NCBI GenBank assembly: GCA_900772705.1
Contig: CAAGRQ010000020.1
Span: 1-9,248, forward strand
DNA: 9,248 bases
DNA from: Clostridia bacterium
GTDB lineage: Bacteria; Bacillota; Clostridia; Oscillospirales; Acutalibacteraceae
Direction: 5' to 3'
Positions 1-5,089 of the stretch are shown piece by piece. Position 1 is the first letter of the stretch; every line of letters begins with the position of its first letter. The notes beneath the pieces are model-generated. The model ran no database searches. It saw only the letters and a program-made list of their open reading frames with translations, and had not been told where the DNA came from. The position numbers were made by a program, and so were the translations under genes.

Positions 1-93
1 CATCTTGCCCTTGCCGTAGTCGAACATGATCTGAATGGTATCCTCGCCGCCCAAGAACTCAGCAACGACGACGGCGGCCCTCGTGTTGTAGTA
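1..93 (-). other. GC-rich segment, probably foreign coding fragment
   Basis: These bases are about 57% GC, while the next 90 are about 31%. Read on the minus strand they give an open peptide containing VVVAEFLGGEDTIQIM, with about 27 of 32 codons ending in G or C, a pattern typical of a high-GC coding sequence. That frame hits a TGA at 109-111 just past the composition break and has no start codon there. The plus frame is also open here but its peptide looks less protein-like. I infer a fragment of a different gene joined to the native sequence near base 90-100, most simply a chimeric contig end. The family is not recognised. Confidence 0.45.
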
Positions 94-372
94 AAGACTA
101 AAATAACATCAAGTTATGATAATGCGGCTACAGTAAGACAGAATTATTATAATGTTGCTGACTTGATTAGAAACAAGGGTTTTAATAAATATGATGAAAT
201 TCAATATTGGGCAGTTGCCGATATGACATCCGGTAATGAATCTAAGGTTGTAGCTTTTACTCTTGATAAAGAAAGTATTGAAAAGATATATAACGAGCAA
301 GTGCTTGATGATAATATAGGCGAGATTGCCGATGACTTATTTATTCATAGTAGTTTAAGAAGCGATAAATAA
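1..372 (+). CDS. 3' end of unknown protein, truncated at left edge
   Basis: The frame is open from base 1 to a TAA at 370-372, so the 5' end is missing. Only the part from about base 94 looks native, because the first 93 bases differ sharply in composition and probably belong to something else. The native part encodes about 92 residues, rich in Asn, Tyr, Asp and Lys, with an aromatic-rich stretch (YDEIQYWAVADM) followed by alternating acidic and hydrophobic residues; no membrane segment is visible. A TTG at 163 could be taken as a start but has no ribosome binding site before it, and the reading is convincing well upstream of it. The gene ends 10 bp before the next one and is probably co-transcribed with it. 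I do not recognise the family; it could be the C-terminal domain of a secreted or lipid-anchored protein. Confidence 0.6.
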   Translation, partial: HLALAVVEHDLNGILAAQELSNDDGGPRVVVKTKITSSYDNAATVRQNYYNVADLIRNKGFNKYDEIQYWAVADMTSGNESKVVAFTLDKESIEKIYNEQVLDDNIGEIADDLFIHSSLRSDK

Positions 373-382
373 AGGATATATT

Positions 383-1036
383 ATGAAAAAGAAAGATATT
401 AAATTGCCTATCATTTTTATGGTGGTCGGATTATTGATGTTCGTTTCTGCTTTTTTGGTTAGTAACGAGGATTTATTAACGGTATTGTTTTTAGCCGGTC
501 CGATAGTCTTTGTTGTTTCGCTGATTGTGTTAATTGTTCAGGCGGTAAAAAACGGTAGAGCTTCAGATACTCAGGTTGAAGAGTTGAAACCTACCGTAAA
601 AATGTTATATCAAAGCGGACTAAGAGGAGTAGATGCTTCTCCTGTTGTCCTTGAACTTGACGAGAGTGTCGGTAAAATTTTAATTCACGCAAAGCCTAAG
701 TATTGTAACGGTGTGTCTGAATTTTCTCTTGATGTAGATAAAATCACAGCAGCAGGAGTTGAAAAAAATGTTTCTTATGAGCCGTCAAGCGGAATGGGCA
801 GGGCAATAGTCGGCGGGGCAATGTTCGGGGTTGCCGGTGCAATGATAGGAGCAGCCACGAAAAAGGACAAAAAGGTTACCGATGTGGCTTATGTTATTCG
901 TTACAAAGATGAGAATGTTCCAAAGTTCTTGGTTCTTAAAGATTTAACAATTAACGAGGGAAAGAAATTCTTTGATAAGATTAACACCTTAATAAACTTA
1001 AATAAAGCCAATGCCGACGGAAGCATTGACCTATAA
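383..1036 (+). CDS. small membrane protein with glycine-zipper segment
   Basis: This 217-residue protein starts at an ATG preceded by AAAGGA eight bases upstream. Residues about 8-26 and 31-55 are two hydrophobic helices separated by a short acidic turn (SNEDLL), so the N-terminus forms a membrane hairpin. Residues 70-130 look like a soluble beta-rich domain. Residues 137-158 are Gly/Ala-rich (GMGRAIVGGAMFGVAGAMIG), a glycine-zipper pattern seen in several Firmicutes proteins with PH-like or SHOCT-type domains, and are followed by a Lys-rich stretch and a second likely beta-rich segment. By that resemblance the soluble parts may be one split PH-like fold, but this is inference. It follows the truncated gene by 10 bp and ends about 107 bp before a bidirectional terminator. 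The function is unknown. Confidence 0.8.
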   Translation: MKKKDIKLPIIFMVVGLLMFVSAFLVSNEDLLTVLFLAGPIVFVVSLIVLIVQAVKNGRASDTQVEELKPTVKMLYQSGLRGVDASPVVLELDESVGKILIHAKPKYCNGVSEFSLDVDKITAAGVEKNVSYEPSSGMGRAIVGGAMFGVAGAMIGAATKKDKKVTDVAYVIRYKDENVPKFLVLKDLTINEGKKFFDKINTLINLNKANADGSIDL

Positions 1037-1037
1037 A

Positions 1038-1066
1038 ATTTGCAGTAGATTTGCAGTAGATTTGCA
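1038..1066. repeat. 11-bp tandem direct repeat, 2.6 copies
   Basis: The unit ATTTGCAGTAG occurs at 1038-1048 and 1049-1059, followed by a partial ATTTGCA at 1060-1066. It starts immediately after the stop of the membrane protein and lies about 115 bp from the 3' end of a tRNA gene. Short direct repeats of this size beside tRNA genes can be arm-type integrase binding sites, but no integrase is in the window. The repeat is certain; its role is not. Confidence 0.75.
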
Positions 1067-1142
1067 TTTGAACGCCGTTAAACGGAATTGAAAATTAAAA
1101 CCAAACTCCCGAAACCCTCTAAAATAGGGCGCTTTACAAAAT

Positions 1143-1176
1143 AAAAAGAAGTTCAATTAATTTTGAACTTCTTTTT
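1143..1176. terminator. bidirectional intrinsic terminator
   Basis: A perfect 14-bp stem pairs AAAAAGAAGTTCAA (1143-1156) with TTGAACTTCTTTTT (1163-1176) across a 6-base loop (TTAATT). On the plus strand it ends in TTTTTTGTTT and on the minus strand in TTTTTATTTT, so it can stop the plus-strand membrane-protein transcript and the converging minus-strand tRNA operon. It lies 4 bp beyond the CCA end of the GGG tRNA gene. Confidence 0.85.
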
Positions 1177-1180
1177 TGTT

Positions 1181-1256
1181 TGGTCGGAGTGACAAGACTT
1201 GAACTTGCGACCCCCAGACCCCCAGTCTGGTGCGCTACCACCTGCGCTACACCCCG
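1181..1256 (-). tRNA. tRNA-Pro (anticodon GGG)
   Basis: The minus strand folds into a 76-base cloverleaf: acceptor CGGGGTG pairing with CACTCCG (one G-U), D stem GCGC/GCGC, anticodon stem CCAGA/TCTGG with loop CTGGGGG, and T arm GCAAG-TTCAAGT-CTTGT. The anticodon at positions 34-36 is GGG, reading CCC and CCU. The C1-G72 pair and A73 are as expected for bacterial tRNA-Pro. The terminal CCA is encoded. It is the second gene of a two-tRNA operon and is followed at once by a terminator. Confidence 0.95.
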
Positions 1257-1275
1257 ATGATTTACTTTTAATAAA

Positions 1276-1311
1276 TGACTCACGAACCTAATTTTATAAA
1301 TCCGTGAGTCA
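1276..1311 (-). other. hairpin in the spacer between the two tRNAs
   Basis: TGACTCACG (1276-1284) pairs perfectly with CGTGAGTCA (1303-1311) over an 18-base AT-rich loop. It starts just 3' of the CGG tRNA and is followed on the minus strand by TTTATTAAAAG. It may be a processing signal for the tRNA precursor, or a weak terminator that lowers the level of the second tRNA. Confidence 0.55.
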
Positions 1312-1312
1312 A

Positions 1313-1389
1313 TGGTCGAGGTGACAGGACTTGAACCTGCGGCCTCTGCGTCCCGAACGCAGCGCTCTACCAAACTGAGCCACACCTCG
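1313..1389 (-). tRNA. tRNA-Pro (anticodon CGG)
   Basis: A 77-base cloverleaf on the minus strand: acceptor CGAGGTG/CACCTCG, D stem GCTC/GAGC, anticodon stem CTGCG/CGCAG with loop TTCGGGA, and T arm GCAGG-TTCAAGT-CCTGT, with encoded CCA. Positions 34-36 read CGG, so it decodes CCG. C1-G72 and A73 match the tRNA-Pro identity pattern. It is promoter-proximal in the tRNA operon. Confidence 0.95.
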
Positions 1390-1422
1390 AAATATATGTC
1401 GTATCATCAATACAACATAAAG

Positions 1423-1451
1423 ATTATATATTATTACATTCTAAATGTCAA
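1423..1451 (-). promoter_or_regulatory. consensus promoter of the tRNA-Pro operon
   Basis: On the minus strand a perfect TTGACA (1446-1451) is separated by exactly 17 bp from a perfect TATAAT (1423-1428). Transcription would start near 1416, about 27 bases before the mature 5' end of the CGG tRNA. A full-consensus sigma-A promoter fits a stable RNA operon. Confidence 0.9.
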
Positions 1452-1462
1452 GAGAAATTTTA

Positions 1463-1493
1463 GACTGCCTTGCGAACACGGTGCAAGGCAGTC
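1463..1493 (-). terminator. hairpin after the coaX-metY operon, probable terminator
   Basis: GACTGCCTTGC (1463-1473) pairs perfectly with GCAAGGCAGTC (1483-1493) over a 9-base loop. It lies 12 bp past the stop codon of the PqqD-like gene, which makes it the likely end of that minus-strand operon. The trailing minus-strand sequence (TAAAATTTCTCTT) is only moderately T-rich, so termination may be incomplete. The tRNA promoter -35 box lies only 11 bp farther on. Confidence 0.65.
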
Positions 1494-1505
1494 CTACGGT
1501 TTATT

Positions 1506-1772
1506 TTATTCGTCGAGAATATTGTTTTCTCTCAGCGTTGCAACAAAGGCTTCGATGTCTTTTCGGGCTGTGGCGGAGTCGATTTCGTATTCCGAGAGTG
1601 TCTTGTCCACCATTTCGTCAACGGTTGTTTCCTTTTGGAGCAGTGTCCAAAAGAATGCGGCGCTGTCGTTGAGTGTAATCATACCGTTAAAACTGTCGCT
1701 TGCCGTTCCGACAGGAACGACTATTTCGCATCCTGCGATATTTCTCAGAGCAAATCCCTTTTTGATTTTCAT
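1506..1772 (-). CDS. PqqD-family peptide-binding protein
   Basis: This 88-residue protein fits the PqqD family (RiPP recognition element fold) in length and layout: an N-terminal beta-rich part (residues 1-30: KGFALRNIAG, EIVVPVG), then FNGMITLNDSAAFFWTLLQ near 28-46, followed by helices with the typical spacing of a winged-helix domain ending in LRENNILDE. PqqD domains bind leader peptides and bring them to modifying enzymes, often radical-SAM proteins. Here no precursor peptide or radical-SAM gene is visible, so it is an orphan member. Its ATG overlaps the stop of the FakA-like gene (TGATG), which implies translational coupling. It is the last gene of the operon. The family call is firm; the role is unknown. 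Confidence 0.8.
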   Translation of the reverse strand: MKIKKGFALRNIAGCEIVVPVGTASDSFNGMITLNDSAAFFWTLLQKETTVDEMVDKTLSEYEIDSATARKDIEAFVATLRENNILDE

Positions 1773-2023
1773 CAGCCCTTAAGTCCTCTCTCCTGTCTGT
1801 CCATATCTTCGATAACAATATCATATATTTCGCCGAGTGTTCTGCAATACTGCAAAACAAGCCACGGTTCATTGGTGTGATAATGTATTTTGATTAAATC
1901 TTCGTCGCCGACAGCGATAAGGCAGTCGCCCTTAAAGTGTTCTACAAAATAATCGTTGATTTCGTCCTCGTCGAGGTCGTGTCCGTCAATGAGGAGTTGG
2001 GTATCGTATCTGTATTCGAGCAT
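1772..2023 (-). CDS. small FakA/YloV C-terminal-like protein
   Basis: I choose the ATG at 2023, preceded by GAAAGGA with nine bases of spacing; a longer in-frame reading to 2059 runs through the intergenic hairpin and lacks such a site. The 83-residue product resembles only the C-terminal domain of DAK2-type fatty-acid kinase FakA (YloV): it begins MLEYRYDTQLLIDG, has GDEDLIKIHYHTNEP around residues 40-55, and ends with a motif like IENMxxQ (IVIEDMDRQ). In full FakA this region follows the ATP-binding DhaL domain and helps engage the fatty-acid-carrying FakB partner. The kinase domain is absent here, so it cannot phosphorylate by itself. Homologues are sometimes labelled kinase to dihydroxyacetone kinase, which overstates the case. 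It lies 51 bp after metY and overlaps the next gene. Confidence 0.75.
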   Translation of the reverse strand: MLEYRYDTQLLIDGHDLDEDEINDYFVEHFKGDCLIAVGDEDLIKIHYHTNEPWLVLQYCRTLGEIYDIVIEDMDRQERGLKG

Positions 2024-2038
2024 AATTTTTTCCTTTCG

Positions 2039-2059
2039 TTGTCGGGGACAAGCCGACAA
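2039..2059. other. intercistronic hairpin after metY
   Basis: TTGTCGG (2039-2045) pairs with CCGACAA (2053-2059) over a 7-base loop in the gap between metY and the FakA-like gene. On the minus strand it is followed by CGAAAGGAAAAAA, which carries the next ribosome binding site and not a T tract, so it is not a standard terminator. It could protect the metY message end or affect loading at the downstream site. Confidence 0.5.
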
Positions 2060-2074
2060 TTAATTAATTTTTAT

Positions 2075-3346
2075 TCAGTCAACTTTTTCGAGTGCCTGTT
2101 CGATGTCTGCGATAATATCCTCCGCAGCCTCTATTCCGCAACTGAATCTTACAAGGTCGGGGCTTACGCCGCATTCTTTAAGCTGTTCATCGGTAAGTTG
2201 ACGGTGAGTGGTTGAAGCAGGGTGCAGACAGCAGGTTCGTGCGTCTGCAACATGAGTTACTATTGCGGCGAGTTTAAGGCTGTCCATAAATTTTGTGGCT
2301 GCCGCTCTGCCGCCCTTGATGCCGAAACTTACAACTCCGCAGGTGCCGTTTGGCATATATTTCTTTGCTATTTCGTACTGGCTGTCGCCCTCGAGCATTG
2401 CACAGTTTACCCATGTGATTTTAGGATGTTTTTCGAGATATTGAGCAACGGCTTTTGCATTCTCGCAGTGGCGTTGAACTCTCAGATGCAGGCTCTCGAG
2501 TCCTACATTAAGCAAAAATGCCTCGTTAGGCGACTGTACGGAGCCGAGGTCTCTCATAAGCTGAACGGTTGCCTTGGTAATATATGCGCCCTTGCCGAAT
2601 GCTTCGGTGTATACAATGCCGTGGTAACTGTCATCGGGAGTGGTGAGACCGGGGAACTTGTCATTTTGAGTCCAGTCAAAGTTACCGCTGTCAACGATTG
2701 CACCGCCGATTGTTGAGGCGTGACCTTCCATATATTTAGTTGTGGAGTGGGTTGCAATGTCAACTCCGTAGTCGAATACTCGGCAGTTAATGGGAGTTGC
2801 AAAGGTGTTGTCTACGATAAGCGGAATACCGTTTTTGTGAGCTACATTTGCAAATGTTTCAATGTCGAGAATATCAAGGCTCGGATTAGAAATTGTTTCG
2901 CCGAAAATCGCCTTTGTGTTAGGCTTAATCGCCGCCTGAATTTCCTCTGCCGATGCGGTAGGGGACACAAAAGTAAAGTCAATTCCGAGTTTTCTCATAG
3001 TAACATTAAACAGATTATATGTTCCGCCGTAGATTGCGGAAGACGAGACAATGTGGTCACCTGCCTGAGCAATATTAAATACTGCATAGAAGTTTGCAGC
3101 CTGTCCCGAGCCTGTGAGCATTCCGGCAACGCCGCCCTCGAGAGCACAAATCTTTGACGCTACATTATCACAGGTGGGATTTTGCAGGCGTGAGTAGAAA
3201 TATCCGCTCTCTTTAAGGTCAAAGAGATTTCCCATCTCCACGCTGCTGTCATACTTGTATGTTGTTGATTGAATAATCGGAATAACTCTGGGTTCTCCGT
3301 TTTTTGGTTTATAAGTTCCCTGAACGCAAATTGTATCAAGTTTCAT
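2075..3346 (-). CDS. metY: O-acetylhomoserine sulfhydrylase (MetY type)
   Basis: This 423-residue protein belongs to the Cys/Met-metabolism PLP enzyme family and has the length usual for O-acetylhomoserine aminocarboxypropyltransferase (cystathionine gamma-synthases are nearer 380-400). It would make homocysteine from O-acetylhomoserine and sulfide in the cytoplasm. Visible features are YSRLQNPT (51-58, Tyr and Arg binding PLP phosphate), TGSGQAA (78-84), LIVDNTFATP (176-185, with Asp179 facing the PLP ring nitrogen), and THSTTKYMEGH with the Schiff-base lysine at 204. The C-terminal substrate domain has FSCGIE. The ATG overlaps the coaX stop as ATGA and has an AAAGGAG site inside coaX, so translation is coupled. 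O-acetylserine or cysteine synthase activity cannot be excluded by sequence. Confidence 0.9.
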   Translation of the reverse strand: MKLDTICVQGTYKPKNGEPRVIPIIQSTTYKYDSSVEMGNLFDLKESGYFYSRLQNPTCDNVASKICALEGGVAGMLTGSGQAANFYAVFNIAQAGDHIVSSSAIYGGTYNLFNVTMRKLGIDFTFVSPTASAEEIQAAIKPNTKAIFGETISNPSLDILDIETFANVAHKNGIPLIVDNTFATPINCRVFDYGVDIATHSTTKYMEGHASTIGGAIVDSGNFDWTQNDKFPGLTTPDDSYHGIVYTEAFGKGAYITKATVQLMRDLGSVQSPNEAFLLNVGLESLHLRVQRHCENAKAVAQYLEKHPKITWVNCAMLEGDSQYEIAKKYMPNGTCGVVSFGIKGGRAAATKFMDSLKLAAIVTHVADARTCCLHPASTTHRQLTDEQLKECGVSPDLVRFSCGIEAAEDIIADIEQALEKVD

Positions 3347-4122
3347 ATTTTATCTCCTTTTATATCGTTGTTTTTATCGTAAATTATTCTGAGTCCGTCT
3401 ATGAGCAGATTATTGTCGATTATCATATCATGCGAGCAGTACTCTGCTATGGCTTGACCCAAACCGCCCGTTACTATTACGGTGGCTTTTTCGCCGAGTT
3501 CTTTTTCAAATTTATCGATGAGACCGTCGAGCATGCACGCAGTGCCGATTACACAGCCCGACTTCATACATTCGATAGAATTGGTTCCTATAATCTTTTT
3601 AGGCGCCGATATGTCAATCTGCGGAAGAAGTGCCGCACCTGCCGTAAGAGCGTTTATGGAAGTCTTTAAGCCGGTGGTGATAATGCCGCCGATAAAGTTT
3701 GCGTTTTTGTCGAGTACAAAGCCCGTAGTCGCCGTGCCCATATCAAATATGATTGTCGGCTGAGGATATTTTTCCTTTGCCGCAACAGCACCTACAACAA
3801 GGTCGGCACCGAGTTGAGCCGGGTCGTCTATCTTTATTGACAGTCCTGTCTTTATGCCCGGACCTACAACCAATGCGTCAACATCGCATACGATTTTTAC
3901 TGCCTTAACGAGTGTTCTGACCAGTGCCGGAACAACGGAGGAGATAATCGCACCGTCTATGTCGAGCGCATGGTTCAACCTTAAAAACGAGTACATATTC
4001 ATTGCGTATTCGTCCTCGGTCTGGTATATGTCGGTGGAAATTCTGCCCGACTTAATTAATTTGTCGCCGTCGAGAATTCCTATTACTATGTTGGTATTTC
4101 CTACATCGAGTGCAAGAAGCAC
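3343..4122 (-). CDS. coaX: type III pantothenate kinase, divergent
   Basis: The product phosphorylates pantothenate, the first step of coenzyme A synthesis. I choose a GTG start at 4122, preceded by GAGGTG at five bases, giving 259 residues, close to the family norm of about 255; a longer reading from an ATG at 4167 would start before the expected N-terminal phosphate motif and runs through the probable -10 box. Motifs seen: LALDVGNTN (3-11), VVGPGIKTG (85-93), GAD (105-107), FDMGTATT (126-133) and VTGGLGQ (217-223). The family signature GADR reads GADL here: catalytic-type Asp107 is kept, but the next residue, normally an Arg that contacts pantothenate, is Leu108. It is the first gene of the operon and its stop overlaps the metY start. 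The fold assignment is firm; activity is likely but not certain. Confidence 0.88.
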   Translation of the reverse strand: MLLALDVGNTNIVIGILDGDKLIKSGRISTDIYQTEDEYAMNMYSFLRLNHALDIDGAIISSVVPALVRTLVKAVKIVCDVDALVVGPGIKTGLSIKIDDPAQLGADLVVGAVAAKEKYPQPTIIFDMGTATTGFVLDKNANFIGGIITTGLKTSINALTAGAALLPQIDISAPKKIIGTNSIECMKSGCVIGTACMLDGLIDKFEKELGEKATVIVTGGLGQAIAEYCSHDMIIDNNLLIDGLRIIYDKNNDIKGDKI

Positions 4123-4154
4123 AGTACCACCTCTTTTTCTTAAATCTATCTTAT

Positions 4155-4183
4155 ATATTAGCATCATTGAGGTGAAAACGCAA
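4155..4183 (-). promoter_or_regulatory. promoter of the coaX-metY operon
   Basis: Minus-strand TTGCGT (4178-4183) and TAATAT (4155-4160) are separated by 17 bp. Transcription would begin near 4147, giving a leader of about 25 bases that just holds the GAGGTG ribosome binding site. This supports the GTG start at 4122, since the alternative ATG at 4167 would lie within the promoter. Confidence 0.65.
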
Positions 4184-4250
4184 CCAAAAATTACATCGCA
4201 GATATATATTTACAGGGCAGAACAGTAATACTTAAAACGCCATTAATAAC

Positions 4251-4269
4251 GGCTTTTAATATAAAAGCC
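4251..4269. repeat. near-palindromic hairpin upstream of coaX
   Basis: GGCTTTTA (4251-4258) pairs with TAAAAGCC (4262-4269) over three bases. Directly beside it, GCCATTAATAACGGC (4239-4253) is an imperfect palindrome sharing the GGC arm, so the two structures would compete. No clean T tract follows on either strand. It may help end the minus-strand transcript of the orphan gene, but this is weak. The rest of 4184-4380 shows no gene. Confidence 0.4.
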
Positions 4270-4310
4270 CCTGCCGAATTGAACTGCTCCAAGTTATGCA
4301 GACAGTACAA

Positions 4311-4330
4311 AAAGAGCCTACTTGAAGTAG
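4311..4330 (-). terminator. weak terminator candidate after the orphan gene
   Basis: CTACTTGAAGTAG (4318-4330) is a 6-bp stem with one central base. On the minus strand it is followed by GCTCTTTTTG, a short T tract. It lies 51 bp past the stop of the minus-strand orphan gene. The stem is short and not GC-rich, so termination would be weak. Confidence 0.35.
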
Positions 4331-4380
4331 AAAATTAAAATTTAAGCAACAACTCTGCACCTTTTTGACATGAATTTTAA

Positions 4381-4863
4381 TCATTCCCAGATAAACTCGA
4401 TTTCTTTTGTGTTAAGTTCTAAATTACACATTGAATAAATTACTCCCTCATACTTGGCATAAATACTTAGTTCAATTACTGCTTCATTAATATTGGGAGA
4501 CGCATAAGTATAGAGATATTCCCACGGATTACATTTCTTTCCTTTTTGTTTTTGAATTTCGGAATTTGCTAAATCAACAAATTCTGCAATGGATATTGAT
4601 TTCACTTTATACATATTCTTTCGGTTAAAAGAAGTTTTAAGCTCTGTATTGCAAAAATATTCATCTTCAAGCCTGCACTTTATATGGCATTTTGTGAAAT
4701 TCTTATATTTCTCACAAAATTCATTTCCTTTTTGGTCTGAAAATAAATGCGTTTCAAAACTCAAGGTCAGCACATTGTCATCTATTGAAACATTGTATAA
4801 ATCATGGTCGTGAAGAATACCATCGGGAATATAATTTTCTCTCATAATATACTTTTCCGTCAT
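4381..4863 (-). CDS. hypothetical protein, low-GC orphan
   Basis: This 160-residue protein begins at an ATG preceded by AGGAG with seven to eight bases of spacing and has its own consensus-like promoter. It has no signal peptide or membrane helix. The sequence is rich in Glu, Lys, Asn, Tyr and Ile with five Cys, and alternates short beta-like stretches (NVSIDDNVLTLSFETHLF near residues 24-41; AVIELSIYAKYEGVIYS near 129-145), ending in IEFIWE. The opening pattern, His-Asp followed by a beta hairpin, recalls small Firmicutes proteins that sit near toxin or phage cargo, but I cannot assign a family. Its base composition is clearly more AT-rich than the genes on both sides, which suggests acquisition by transfer. 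Confidence 0.75.
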   Translation of the reverse strand: MTEKYIMRENYIPDGILHDHDLYNVSIDDNVLTLSFETHLFSDQKGNEFCEKYKNFTKCHIKCRLEDEYFCNTELKTSFNRKNMYKVKSISIAEFVDLANSEIQKQKGKKCNPWEYLYTYASPNINEAVIELSIYAKYEGVIYSMCNLELNTKEIEFIWE

Positions 4864-4900
4864 TATAATTCTCCTAAAATAGTTTTTACAATTTGGTTTT

Positions 4901-4929
4901 ATTATATATTAATCTGCTACTTATATCAA
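4901..4929 (-). promoter_or_regulatory. promoter of the orphan gene
   Basis: On the minus strand TTGATA (4924-4929) is followed after exactly 17 bp by a perfect TATAAT (4901-4906). Transcription would start near 4894, about 30 bases before the ATG at 4863. The orphan gene can therefore be transcribed on its own. Confidence 0.8.
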
Positions 4930-4996
4930 CATTAAGTTAACGGTGTAGTTGATTTTGTAATGCTTGTTATGTTGGGCAGTTGTTTTATCAAATTAA

Positions 4997-5031
4997 AACA
5001 GCCGCTACTGTTTTTGCAGATCACGGCTGTT
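4997..5031 (-). terminator. hairpin, second terminator candidate for the ABC operon
   Basis: AACAGCCG (4997-5004) pairs with CGGCTGTT (5024-5031) over a 19-base loop. On the minus strand the stem is followed by TTAATTTGATAAAAC, moderately T-rich. It comes after the stronger hairpin at 5059-5089 in the direction of the minus-strand transcript and could act as a backup. The loop is longer than usual. Confidence 0.45.
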
Positions 5032-5058
5032 GGAATTTATTGTCAATTGTAGAAATAA

Positions 5059-5089
5059 AAGCGTTGGAGATTTTGTTTCTCCAACGCTT
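5059..5089 (-). terminator. intrinsic terminator of the minus-strand ABC operon
   Basis: AAGCGTTGGAGA (5059-5070) pairs perfectly over 12 bp with TCTCCAACGCTT (5078-5089) around a 7-base loop. On the minus strand a TTTTATTTC tail follows; on the plus strand AATTTTTGC. It lies about 175 bp past the stop of the ATPase gene, with no gene between. The stretch 5090-5263 holds AT-rich sequence in which I see no gene, only degenerate repeat-like sequence near 5187-5245. Confidence 0.8.

Noticed and set aside
1312..1782. Plus-strand open frames over the tRNA-Pro and PqqD region
   Set aside because: They run antisense through two clear tRNA genes, a consensus promoter and the better-supported PqqD-like gene, and lack ribosome binding sites.
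2024..2059. N-terminal extension of the FakA-like protein
   Set aside because: The added codons lie in a hairpin and in the GAAAGGA ribosome binding site of the ATG at 2023.
2222..3157. Plus-strand open frames opposite metY
   Set aside because: They are antisense shadows, Cys- and Ser-rich without family features, while the minus strand encodes a complete PLP enzyme with all catalytic motifs.
4123..4167. N-terminal extension of CoaX from an ATG at 4167
   Set aside because: It adds 15 residues before the family N-terminus, lacks a good ribosome binding site and overlaps the probable -10 box at 4155-4160; the GTG at 4122 has GAGGTG five bases upstream.
4184..4380. Search for a riboswitch or T-box upstream of coaX-metY
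   Set aside because: The predicted leader is only about 25 bases, and I see no SAM-riboswitch or T-box motif; the hairpins here lie upstream of the promoter.
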